From positions 1-8,053 of the forward strand of contig DCHE01000063.1 of assembly GCA_002314775.1 (NCBI GenBank): 8,053 bases of DNA. Direction: 5' to 3'. Source of the stretch: Lachnospiraceae bacterium UBA1760. GTDB taxonomy: Bacteria; Bacillota; Clostridia; Lachnospirales; Lachnospiraceae. Under the pieces are notes generated by a model. It did no database searches and was not told the origin of the DNA. It saw only the letters and a list, made by a program, of their open reading frames with translations. A program made the translations under genes and the position numbers. Positions 1 to 7,800 of the stretch are shown one piece after another. The stretch's first letter is position 1. The number at the start of each line of letters is the position of its first letter.

Positions 1-875
1 GCTGATGAACCAATCTGATTCTTTTCAAAAGGTTCCTCTACCTCCTTAAGATGCTGAAGAAGTCTTATATCATTAGACATCTTATGAGCACTAGCGGCAA
101 TTCCAGCAAGCGCATTTACTACTCTTGTATCAACCTTACGAGAATATGTCTGACCTGAAACTGGATAGCACTCCTTAAATCCCATCTTGGCAGCAATCAT
201 TGGATCAATCTTATCAATTGTTTCCTGATCACCATCAAAGAGTTCAAGGAAGCTTGCCTGAGTTCCTGTTGTACCCTTAGAACCAAGCATCTTCATTGTG
301 GAAATTACGAAGTCAAGTTCTTCTAAGTCAAGAAGGAATTCCTGAAGCCATAAGGTAGCTCTCTTACCTACTGTTGTAGGCTGAGCAGGCTGGAAATGTG
401 TAAAGGCAAGTGTTGGAAGCTCTTTGTATTCTCCGGCAAATTTAGCAAGCTCTGCAATAACATTTATAAGCTTTTTACGTACTAACTTAAGACCTTCAGT
501 CATTACGATAATGTCTGTGTTATCACCAACATAGCATGATGTAGCTCCAAGGTGGATGATGCCGGCAGCCTTAGGACACTGGAGGCCATATGCATATACA
601 TGGCTCATAACGTCGTGTCTTACAAGCTTCTCTCTTGCCTTAGCCTCTTCATAATTAATATCATCCATATGAGACTTAAGCTCTGCTATCTGCTCATCAG
701 TAATTCTCGGATTCCCATCAGCACCCTTAAGACCTAACTCCTTCTCTGTCTCTGCAAGTGCAATCCATAATCTTCTCCATGTTCTAAACTTCATGTCAGG
801 TGAGAAAATATACTGCATCTCCTTACTTGCATAACGCTCTGATAATGGGCTTACATACCTGTCTGTTCCACTCAT
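1..875 (-). CDS. purB: Adenylosuccinate lyase, 3'-truncated by the window edge
   Basis: Cytosolic enzyme of purine synthesis. It releases fumarate from SAICAR to give AICAR, and from adenylosuccinate to give AMP. The first 291 codons are present in an unbroken frame that leaves the window at base 1. The visible motifs are family hallmarks: RHDVMSHVYA (residues 86-95), IHLGATSCYVGDNTD (107-121), and THFQPAQPTTVGKR (159-172), whose His160 matches the catalytic histidine of the family. The edge cuts the sequence just after QIGSSA, the beginning of the fumarase/aspartase-superfamily signature loop (GSSxMxxKxNP). The N-terminus resembles the longer, ADSL-like form (about 475 residues) rather than the shorter Bacillus form, so roughly 185 residues are missing. 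The ATG start is supported by an AAGGAG site 6 nt upstream. It is the only gene here with an obvious metabolic role and is separated from the upstream operon by a 101-nt repeat-bearing spacer, so it may be independently transcribed. Confidence 0.96.
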   Translation of the reverse strand, partial: MSGTDRYVSPLSERYASKEMQYIFSPDMKFRTWRRLWIALAETEKELGLKGADGNPRITDEQIAELKSHMDDINYEEAKAREKLVRHDVMSHVYAYGLQCPKAAGIIHLGATSCYVGDNTDIIVMTEGLKLVRKKLINVIAELAKFAGEYKELPTLAFTHFQPAQPTTVGKRATLWLQEFLLDLEELDFVISTMKMLGSKGTTGTQASFLELFDGDQETIDKIDPMIAAKMGFKECYPVSGQTYSRKVDTRVVNALAGIAASAHKMSNDIRLLQHLKEVEEPFEKNQIGSS

Positions 876-881
876 AATATT

Positions 882-887
882 CTCCTT
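882..887 (-). promoter_or_regulatory. Ribosome binding site of purB
   Basis: AAGGAG on the minus strand, 6 nt before the ATG at 875, fixes the purB start. It is the best-placed and strongest Shine-Dalgarno sequence in the window, in contrast to the weak or coupled starts of the upstream genes. Confidence 0.85.
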
Positions 888-892
888 CGTTA

Positions 893-985
893 ACATAATT
901 AGTTTCTATAACTACTTTACATAAATTATTTCTATAATTATTTTACATAATATATTCCAATAATTAATTTACATAATTATATTTC
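893..985. repeat. 26-bp AT-rich tandem repeat, three copies plus a partial fourth
   Basis: Units begin at 893, 919, 945 and 971, each with ACATAA, giving an exact 26-bp period. Units 1 and 2 agree at 21 of 26 positions, and so do units 2 and 3. The fourth decays after about 8-10 bases because it enters the end of the PilZ coding region, whose TAA stop (977-979) lies inside it. The array fills nearly all the space between the PilZ gene and purB. On the minus strand, units 1 and 2 include TTATAGAAA, which resembles a -10 element. Possible readings are a duplicated regulatory site, a slippage product, or a spacer without function. Confidence 0.85.
931..960 (-). promoter_or_regulatory. Candidate sigma-A-type promoter for purB
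   Basis: On the minus strand TTGGAA (955-960) and TATAGA (931-936) are separated by 18 nt, giving a predicted start near 924 and a leader of about 50 nt to purB. The match to TTGACA/TATAAT is only moderate, and the DNA is so AT-rich that chance hits are likely. The -35-like element is specific to repeat unit 3 and the -10-like element to unit 2. No Rho-independent terminator is visible before it, so read-through from the PilZ operon is equally possible. Confidence 0.3.
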
Positions 986-1348
986 TTTGTCCATATATTC
1001 GTTCTCATATTTTAAAAGCAACTTCTTAACCGATGGTGAAACTAAAACAAATTCTGCACCATAATGGTAATGATCCATATCTATAGCACTACTTCTCACG
1101 ATTTTCACATCAGTAATAATCTGAGGAAGATCAAATGAAAGTTCGATATCCGCAATAAAGTAATAACCTATAGGCAATACGCACTGCGAAATAAACCCTA
1201 TTCCATTTGATGAAATATCCGTTATTTCAATATCAGACTCAAGGTCCACAATTGCATCCATTCCATCTTTATAAAGATTAGATATAGCAAGACTCATCTC
1301 TATAGGAAGTCTTTTATCAATTCTTTTATCTTTTCCCTTTTTTTCCAT
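977..1348 (-). CDS. Small single-domain PilZ protein (predicted c-di-GMP receptor)
   Basis: A 123-residue soluble protein made of little more than one PilZ domain. Both halves of the c-di-GMP binding signature are present: RxxxR at residues 9-13 (RIDKR) and DxSxxG at 44-49 (DISSNG), followed by the usual beta strand IGF. The later HYGAEFV matches the conserved end of the barrel. In this family ligand binding changes interaction with a partner protein; no output domain is fused here, so it likely acts in trans. I place the start at ATG 1348, 1 nt after the stop of the upstream gene, because GAGGAG (1359-1364), embedded in the last codons of that gene, sits 10 nt before it. ATG 1357 would leave the site only 1 nt away, and a TTG at 1369 (130 residues) is also open. 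The tight spacing implies translational coupling to the membrane coiled-coil protein, its best candidate partner (inference). Its stop codon lies in the last partial copy of the 26-bp repeat. Confidence 0.9.
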   Translation of the reverse strand: MEKKGKDKRIDKRLPIEMSLAISNLYKDGMDAIVDLESDIEITDISSNGIGFISQCVLPIGYYFIADIELSFDLPQIITDVKIVRSSAIDMDHYHYGAEFVLVSPSVKKLLLKYENEYMDKEI

Positions 1349-1349
1349 C

Positions 1350-2570
1350 TTATTCATACTCCTCAACAATATTCAGTATTTCCTTTGCATACTGCGGATA
1401 CTGTTTTACAAGATTTTCGATTTCCTTTTTATATTCATCAAGGTTATATACTTCAAAATCCATTCCCTTACGAAGCTTCTGTCTTTCGACCACAAGATCA
1501 TGGCGCCTTGAAGCCATTTCCTCGTCATTCACAAGAAGTGTCGGCTGATATACAAACTGTGAAGGTTCCTTAATTCTGAACCTGCCAACAGCGTTATAGA
1601 GTTCATCTCTATACTGTTCTAACTGGCGCATCGCATTCTCGGTGTGGTGTCTGGCTTCCTTCTCCTCGAGGTACTTTTCCCACATATACACAAGCTCATG
1701 AGAGCTGTTGATATTGTACTTGTGATAACAGTAATCTATTGCATTTGTAATATTTACGTATCTGATTTTAGCAGTATTCTGTAAAGAAATTGCTCTGTTA
1801 ATCTGCTTGTTAAGCTTTCTGTCACTTTCAGATGCATCCCTGTATGATACAAATATTCCTGTCAGGGCAAGAGCCATAACAGCAACAACTATCATAATCG
1901 GAACCCTCACATCGAAGTAGAACATATTTCGAAGTGCTGCAATTACAAGGAAAGCAAGTACAAATACCACAAGGCAAACTATAAAAAGTGACTTGGCATT
2001 TGAAGCTTTCTTACAATTTTCTTTTCTATCGTAGGCAAGAGCTGCCTTTTCTCCTTCAAGAAGATTCATATCTCTTCTTACAGTTGACTGATATTCTTCA
2101 TTTTCCTTTAATCGGGAAATAATATCCTCTATCTCATCTTCCATCTGGGCAATTTCGCGATATCTTGCCTCAGAAATTTTACTTACAGGACGCTTATACT
2201 TCGATTCCTGATCTTCAAAATCAATAATCATCTGAGCTCTGCGACGAAGTTCCCTCTTCTCCTCCTCAGGAAGTGCATCGATCTCTTCCAAATCCTGAAG
2301 CTTATCAGTTACCTTCTGATAGTCAGAACGCCTGTAGTCAACATCAGAACTGGCACCTGTCATAAGTTCACATACGTGTCTTACATACTGCTCTCGTTCA
2401 AATGGATTATGAACATTAAGATCACGTCTCAAAAGGCTTTCACTTGATACAGCATCGGAAATAGACTTCGCATTTTTTCCCTCAACCATTCCTAAGTCAA
2501 GGTCAAAATCAAAATCATCCTCATCATCGCCAAATCCTAATTTGTCTAAAATCCAACCAATTAATCCCAC
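1350..2570 (-). CDS. Coiled-coil protein with a central two-helix membrane hairpin
   Basis: I do not recognise a named family. The 406-residue protein has four visible parts. First is a short amphipathic start (GLIGWILDKLGFG) followed by a very acidic patch (residues 15-26, mostly Asp, Glu and Phe). Second is a charged, heptad-like helical region at about 80-190. Third are two hydrophobic segments at about 194-213 and 222-242 joined by a loop of about 8 residues. Fourth is a second long charged coiled coil at about 244-400. The loop is too short to form an outside domain, and the flanks are rich in Lys/Arg, so both coiled coils probably lie in the cytosol, with only the hairpin in the membrane (inference). 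There is no signal peptide. The start is a GTG with only a weak upstream AGG, 11 nt after the stop of the TPR gene, consistent with translation coupled to that gene. It could be a membrane scaffold or anchor for the cytosolic proteins encoded beside it. Topology is fairly sure; the role is not known. Confidence 0.88.
   Translation of the reverse strand: MGLIGWILDKLGFGDDEDDFDFDLDLGMVEGKNAKSISDAVSSESLLRRDLNVHNPFEREQYVRHVCELMTGASSDVDYRRSDYQKVTDKLQDLEEIDALPEEEKRELRRRAQMIIDFEDQESKYKRPVSKISEARYREIAQMEDEIEDIISRLKENEEYQSTVRRDMNLLEGEKAALAYDRKENCKKASNAKSLFIVCLVVFVLAFLVIAALRNMFYFDVRVPIMIVVAVMALALTGIFVSYRDASESDRKLNKQINRAISLQNTAKIRYVNITNAIDYCYHKYNINSSHELVYMWEKYLEEKEARHHTENAMRQLEQYRDELYNAVGRFRIKEPSQFVYQPTLLVNDEEMASRRHDLVVERQKLRKGMDFEVYNLDEYKKEIENLVKQYPQYAKEILNIVEEYE
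1359..1364 (-). promoter_or_regulatory. Ribosome binding site of the PilZ gene, inside the upstream gene
   Basis: GAGGAG on the minus strand encodes two glutamates near the C-terminus of the upstream coiled-coil protein. It lies 10 nt before ATG 1348 and decides between three nested candidate starts (1348, 1357, 1369). Confidence 0.6.
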
Positions 2571-2581
2571 GTTATGTTAAC

Positions 2582-3430
2582 CTATCGAATACTTCTTGCA
2601 ATCATCTGATCTCTGTATTCCTGCTTCCAGCCACTGAAAGTCTTTTCAATTCTTGAATAGTATTCACTAATACTGCCTTCTGCTCGAAGCTCCTGTATTT
2701 CCTCAATTTCCTTTGCATACTCCGAATCAAGCTTCTCATTTCTTGCACTGGCCAGACGTTCCTCTGCTTCCCTGATGACAGAATCATGATATCCCATTCT
2801 CAATACAAATCTTTCATATGACTCTCTTCTCATCGTCATTCTAAGTGCCTGCAAATAATGAATCAGTATTTCCCTGTCATCATTCAGAATATTTGCTTCC
2901 CTGAAATAATATGCAGCCTTGTCATACATAAAGAGTCTTGCGTATGCAATTCCTATATTATGAAGAATTAGAGAATACATCTCCGGATCTTCACTTTTTT
3001 TCATTTTATTGAGCATGTACTGATATTCATCAATTGCTCTCGTATATTTCTTGGCCTCTAACAGGTTATCTGCTCTCTTTTTACGTTTCTGTGCAAATCC
3101 AAGGGAAGCATTGTCTACAAGAACCTGCTTAACACTAGCCTTTTCTTCATCAGAAAGATAGCCTGTCATATCAAGAAGGCATGTAACAAACTGACCAAGA
3201 CTTGCTCCCTTATTAATGAGCAGTCTTAAAGCCTCTGCAATATCATCAAGCTTTAATTCCTTTGATATATAGTCGCAGAGCTTTTCGTCCATTATATCGT
3301 TGTCCAGTATATAGGCATCGCGCACGAAATAATAGCACAACTCTTCTATTGAATATATATTCATTCCGAGCCCTACTATATAGTACGGATTGTCCGCAAG
3401 TCTGCCTTTACAAAGAATCAACTCACTCAC
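2582..3430 (-). CDS. TPR-repeat protein, probable adaptor or co-chaperone
   Basis: A 282-residue, soluble, all-helical protein. Two adjacent tetratricopeptide repeats are clear: about residues 116-146, with the ADNLLEAKKYTRAIDEYQYM pattern, and about 153-186, with HNIGIAYARLFMYDKAAYYF. They are followed by a further helix pair and a charged coiled-coil-like C-terminus (about 215-265, Glu/Arg rich). The N-terminal 110 residues are helical but match nothing I know. TPRs bind short peptides or partner proteins, often the tails of chaperones. The GTG start overlaps the TGA stop of the upstream Hsp70-like gene in a GTGA junction, with no good ribosome site of its own, so the two are likely made together in fixed ratio. 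That pairing suggests, but does not prove, that this is the partner of the Hsp70-like protein. No enzyme motif or membrane segment is visible. Confidence 0.88.
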   Translation of the reverse strand: MSELILCKGRLADNPYYIVGLGMNIYSIEELCYYFVRDAYILDNDIMDEKLCDYISKELKLDDIAEALRLLINKGASLGQFVTCLLDMTGYLSDEEKASVKQVLVDNASLGFAQKRKKRADNLLEAKKYTRAIDEYQYMLNKMKKSEDPEMYSLILHNIGIAYARLFMYDKAAYYFREANILNDDREILIHYLQALRMTMRRESYERFVLRMGYHDSVIREAEERLASARNEKLDSEYAKEIEEIQELRAEGSISEYYSRIEKTFSGWKQEYRDQMIARSIR

Positions 3431-4707
3431 GATGTAAACTCAATATCCCTTTCCCAGATTTTGCCAGAGCTTGTATAAAACTCTCCGAAGCCAAGATCCA
3501 TTACTTTAACGTGCATCTTCACATCCGACTCAAATGAAGCCTCAAGCCTTAAACGAGTTGCCCTTCTAGGTCTCGTCGGAAGGCCGTTTAAGTATATCTC
3601 TTCCGTTCTCTGTCTTCCTCCATCAAGAGGAGTGACAATTATTTCTACACTATTTCCATCCTCAAGTATAAATTCAAGAGCACACTCGGATTCATACCAG
3701 GTCTCTCCTGCGTCAACAAGAACTACATAGTCATCCTTACCTTGAACCCTCATCAGAAGTCCTGTATTGGCCTTAAGCTTATCCTTGCCAAGGAAAATAT
3801 GAGACATATTAACTTCCTTAGGCGAAAACTTATCAGAAGCACAGTAGCATGCGCCCTTAGAATAGAGGTTCTTACCCTGGAAAACATGTCTTCCCATAAG
3901 AAGAAAGCCCTTGGACTTATCAAACCATTCACCTTCAAAGCCATCTCCAATAAGGTATACCGAACCCACAGCCTTACCTGAAAAGCGGTTACGTACTGTC
4001 TGTAAAAATAATTCGTCAAGTCTTGCTGCCTTTTCTTCAGATACCTCGCCCTCCATCATAAACTGTGGGAGCTTTATCTGCTCATAGGCAAAATAATCTA
4101 CAAAGCCAACAACAGGTGTTGTATTTCTGTTCATACGCAGCTCATATGTCTTAAGATAGTCAGCCGAATAATCAAATACCACTACGTTGTTAAGCCATAA
4201 TTCCTTGTTCTGATGAATCATGTAATAAAAAACACTCTCATCATATGTCTGATATATAATCTTTTCCCTGTCAACTGAGATGCCCGCAACTATTTTATCA
4301 AGAATCTCAATCATCTTATTGTCAAGGACTTCAACAGTAATAACGAGTCTTTCAACATGTTCTGGGTTAACATAAGAACTAATTATGTTAAGCGAGCGCT
4401 TAAAAAACAGAATTAGCAGGTCTATAGGGTCATATGCATCGCCCTCAATTTCAAGCCTTGCGCCTGATTTTGCAAAGCTGAGTAGCTTTCCTACCAATGT
4501 ACCATCACCTCTTGCAGCGCAGTCCATTGCCTCTCTGCCAAAGAACCACTGGTTTACACCATTTCTCTTACAGAGAACAGTAGGAATACCGAACTTTTCA
4601 TCTCGTCCATCTCCGCCTACTGCCTTAAGCCTTCCATCATGTATCTCAGTAAAGCTTATCTGACTTATATTCTCATTTAAATCATAGCCTATTACGTATT
4701 GTGTCAT
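3427..4707 (-). CDS. Degenerate Hsp70/actin-like protein (DUF5716-like)
   Basis: A 426-residue cytosolic protein that I recall as the DUF5716 type, a family without a known function. Read against DnaK by eye, the ATPase landmarks occur in order. VIGYDLNENISQI (5-17) sits at phosphate-1, keeping the Asp but losing the GTT. IPTV (41-44) matches the IPS(V) strand and FGREA (56-60) the VGxxA segment. LVGKLL (71-76) lies where the catalytic lysine region falls. ERLVITVEVLDNKMIEILDK (119-138) resembles the VITVPAYFND segment. KIIYQTYDESVFYY (149-162) replaces INEPTAAALAY, and VVVFDYSADY (175-184) replaces the phosphate-2 DLGGGT. VYLIGDGFEG (250-259) resembles the adenosine motif, and KGACYCA (284-290) the IGAA helix. 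The tail (about 328-410), with NGLPTRPRR, resembles the beta substrate-binding domain region GIPPAPRG. At 426 residues against about 610-640 for DnaK, the lid is absent. ATP hydrolysis is doubtful because the glycine loops are lost. The ATG start has no good ribosome site. An actin-like scaffold is the main alternative. Confidence 0.85.
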   Translation of the reverse strand: MTQYVIGYDLNENISQISFTEIHDGRLKAVGGDGRDEKFGIPTVLCKRNGVNQWFFGREAMDCAARGDGTLVGKLLSFAKSGARLEIEGDAYDPIDLLILFFKRSLNIISSYVNPEHVERLVITVEVLDNKMIEILDKIVAGISVDREKIIYQTYDESVFYYMIHQNKELWLNNVVVFDYSADYLKTYELRMNRNTTPVVGFVDYFAYEQIKLPQFMMEGEVSEEKAARLDELFLQTVRNRFSGKAVGSVYLIGDGFEGEWFDKSKGFLLMGRHVFQGKNLYSKGACYCASDKFSPKEVNMSHIFLGKDKLKANTGLLMRVQGKDDYVVLVDAGETWYESECALEFILEDGNSVEIIVTPLDGGRQRTEEIYLNGLPTRPRRATRLRLEASFESDVKMHVKVMDLGFGEFYTSSGKIWERDIEFTS

Positions 4708-4776
4708 CTCTATATTACAGCTAACCCTATCAGAATTATTTTGACTAATCAGTATCCATCCTGAGATGAATAATTA

Positions 4777-4794
4777 TCCTCCACTTGTGAAGGA
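4777..4794 (-). other. Compact RNA hairpin in the 96-nt gap between the two large genes
   Basis: In the minus-strand transcript TCCTTCAC and GTGGAGGA pair over 8 positions (one G-U) around AA, so in practice 7 pairs with a CAAG loop, 9 nt after the TAG of the upstream gene. It is followed by TAATTATTC rather than a run of U, so it is not a canonical Rho-independent terminator. It hides a strong GGAGGA sequence that has no ATG, GTG or TTG at a suitable distance. It could stabilise the 3' end of the upstream message, mark a processing site, or weakly attenuate transcription. I see no convincing promoter in the rest of the gap (4708-4776). Confidence 0.4.
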
Positions 4795-4803
4795 ACAGGA
4801 CAT

Positions 4804-7800
4804 CTATATAATGTTGAATACTCTCTCTGCGAAAGCATCCTCTTCCATATATTCAACCATCAAATCCATGAGCGTCGCATCATCCTGAAGAGTCTTTGCA
4901 ACAACCATTGAATTCAGTATGTTATATCTTGAATCAGAACCATCATTAGTAGTTTCCTCAATGCTCACTGAATCACTGAGTGTAAGCATCTCTCGACCGT
5001 TGTGCTCCTCAGTAACGTAGTACTGAAGCCTCTCTCCAAAGAAGAGCATAAACTCCTTGGAGAAAATTCCGCCGTACATATTTCTCATTTCCTCAGTTCT
5101 ATATACGTCGCTCTCATCATCGTCCGCAAGAATATAATGAAGAACAACTCTCGACTTAGGATTTGTTCTGTACTCAATAAACAGTGCGCTGGAGAAAGCA
5201 GCAAGCTCTGGAACAATATCTGCAAATTCTGAGAAGAATTTAAAGAAAATATTTTTATGCAGGAACTCCTGAATAAAGTCAACTATCATTGCCTTTACTT
5301 TTTCACTAATTTCCTCTTCATACTCAGAGAAATACCTAAGAAGAGCCAGCTTGCATCCGTCGTTAAGTGGTTCCCCAACTCTGTAATTACTTATAAGCTG
5401 TGTGAATACACTCTTATCCGTAATTCTTTCCTTAACAAAATAATCATATGCAGCATATGAAAGGTAAGCCATCTCAACTCTCGGTGAGGCTCCATTTTCA
5501 TGATAATCCAAAAAGATTACTTCCTTTTCACCCACCATTGTCCTGGTGAAAAGCATCTGAATAATCAGCTTCTCGGTAAGCATAAAGCACTGAACGTCAA
5601 ATGACTTGGCAGCATTCCAGATATTGCGAAGTTCCTTAGTAAACCCACCAAAATTCTCAACAAGGTATCTGAGTGTGTTGAGGTCATACTTGCCGTTTTT
5701 AAAGGCATTGTAAGTTATTGCAATCAAGTCTGCGTCAGGTGCCCCATCAGTCTTCTCAATCATATGCGAGCAAATCTTTACACAAGACTTAACAGGAATA
5801 AGTTCATCCCCATATACGGTTACAAGTTCATATGCCTGATCATATAGCGCCCTCTTTACAAGGAAGTCAATAAGCTCTGCTCTTTCCCTTGCTGAAAGCT
5901 CCGCAATATTGATGCTTAACAGATATTCATCAAGTGTCGAAATTCTGTCATTGTCAAAATAATAGTGAAGCAATGAAATTCTGATTTCCGACTTAAGTGT
6001 TGAAGAAATATACTCTGATTCAACAAGGTCCCTGCAGAAATCAGCATTCTCATCTTCCACTGAAATATAGTGTCTTCTTCCTTCGCAAAGGTAGAGGAAG
6101 AAAGGCAGATTGCCAGTAACATATCTCTTAATTATATGAACATAGTTATTTTCATTTATAATATCTTTTACATCAGAAGGGTTTACATAACTCCTGTGTC
6201 CTGCTTCATCCTCCAGGAATAAAGATACATTTTTAGAATACAATCTTGGGTAGGCGACTCCATTCACAACCGGGAACTTAAACTCCTCGATGAACTCATC
6301 CTGTATCACCACTACATTTTTTATATCAGGATCCTTAACTTGCAATTCCTTGGCAAAAATAAAGGATGCAATGTTATTAGCCATATTTGGCTTAATAAAT
6401 TCCGGACGAAGTACGTCGTCATAAATAAGCGCCAGATGCCCTGAAATATGTCCCTCCATTACCTGCTCTATTGCAAATACAAGCATATTTTCCCTGTACT
6501 GGTCATATAGTTCAGGAGCTTTATGTCTGTAGGTTATAAGGTTAGCATATATAAATGCCTTCCTTTCAAAGCTTAATCTGTTCTGGAAGCCAAAGTACAT
6601 TACTACAGACTTCGGCAGGATACCATCCTTCAAATTGCATGGTGATGAATACATGAAATATTCGTAAAGTCTAGTTATCTTAAGCTCAAGTTTAACACCC
6701 TCGCTGTACCATTTATGGTACAGTGGATCTGTTACATTAGCCCTGATGAGCATAGAACAAATTGCCTCCACAAGTTCAGGGTCATTATAGAGTTCATATG
6801 TCGATGTGAGAAGTCTGAACAGTCTCTTCGAATACTCCCTTGTTCTCAATGCAAGCATTGCCAGCTGACTGATTACATCGCGGCTTATTTTGCCATTCTT
6901 AACGGCAAAGGAAAGTACCTCTATCTCGAAGGATGAAAGTCTTGTTAATGATGCAGGATTAGATACAAATACATTGTAGGCCTCCACATACAGAATCGGA
7001 GAATGAACCCCATACTCTGTAATCTTCTCGATTGCCGCCAGCTTCTTGGATGGCGTCGAGGACATATCCTCGTCAAGATAGAGAAGCATCCACAGTATCG
7101 GCATACTGTTCGGGTACATTGCATAGTATGAATTAATTCTTGCAGTAACGTCATTAACGTACTGGTCATCTCTCTTAATAAGAGTTGTAAGGTACAAATA
7201 ATAGGCATAACACTCATCGTCATGCTCGATTATTTTCATTTCGTTATATACGTGGTCGAGAATCCATTTTGCTTCGCTTACCCTGTTCTCAACCAGGAGA
7301 AGCTGAGCCTGGAAAAGTCTTGAAACAGGGTTCTTATCATCAAGCATATTCATACGCTCGACAATCTTCATTGATTCACGAACCCAGCCGTTAACATTAA
7401 TCTGCTTGGTTCTGAATCTTATATAGCAGCTCATAAGTCGAAGCATCAGTGACTTGGCTTCTTTTCTTGTTGCGCGCTTTGCCTTGTCTGAGCCTCGCTG
7501 TGTTGCAATTATTACTATCTCAAGTTTCGAGGATGCGTACTGAACAGAAATAACTCCATAGTTTCTACCCTCATGAAGCTGTTCATCATCAAGGTAGAAT
7601 ACAAGATTATACTCTGAAGATTCGAAATCCTCGTTGTGTATTTTTTCTTTTTCAATCTCGAGGAAATCAGAATCGCTTTCAACTGTTGCGCTGATAAATC
7701 CCCATGTTGATTTACGTATTTTTACTTCGCATTTCAGTCTGTCTCTGACTTCAGTAAATTCAAATACATTTTTCTCTGTCAGAAGCTCGACTGGTTTCTT

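Noticed and set aside
552..737. Plus-strand open frame antisense to purB
   Set aside because: It lies wholly inside the clearly conserved purB frame, has no ribosome site and encodes nothing recognisable.
893..985. Tandem repeat read as a small CRISPR array
   Set aside because: The 26-bp units abut directly with no spacers, vary from one another, are extremely AT-rich, and no cas gene is present.
3742..4019. Overlapping plus- and minus-strand open frames inside the Hsp70-like gene
   Set aside because: Both are out-of-frame shadows of a well-supported gene, without ribosome sites or family resemblance.
3427..4707. Protein read as a functional DnaK chaperone
   Set aside because: It is far shorter than DnaK, lacks the lid, and both glycine-rich phosphate loops are altered, so only a distant Hsp70/actin-like relationship is supported.
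4777..4794. Hairpin read as a Rho-independent terminator
   Set aside because: The stem is followed by TAATTATTC rather than a T run, so it does not meet the usual criterion; kept only as an RNA hairpin of unknown role.
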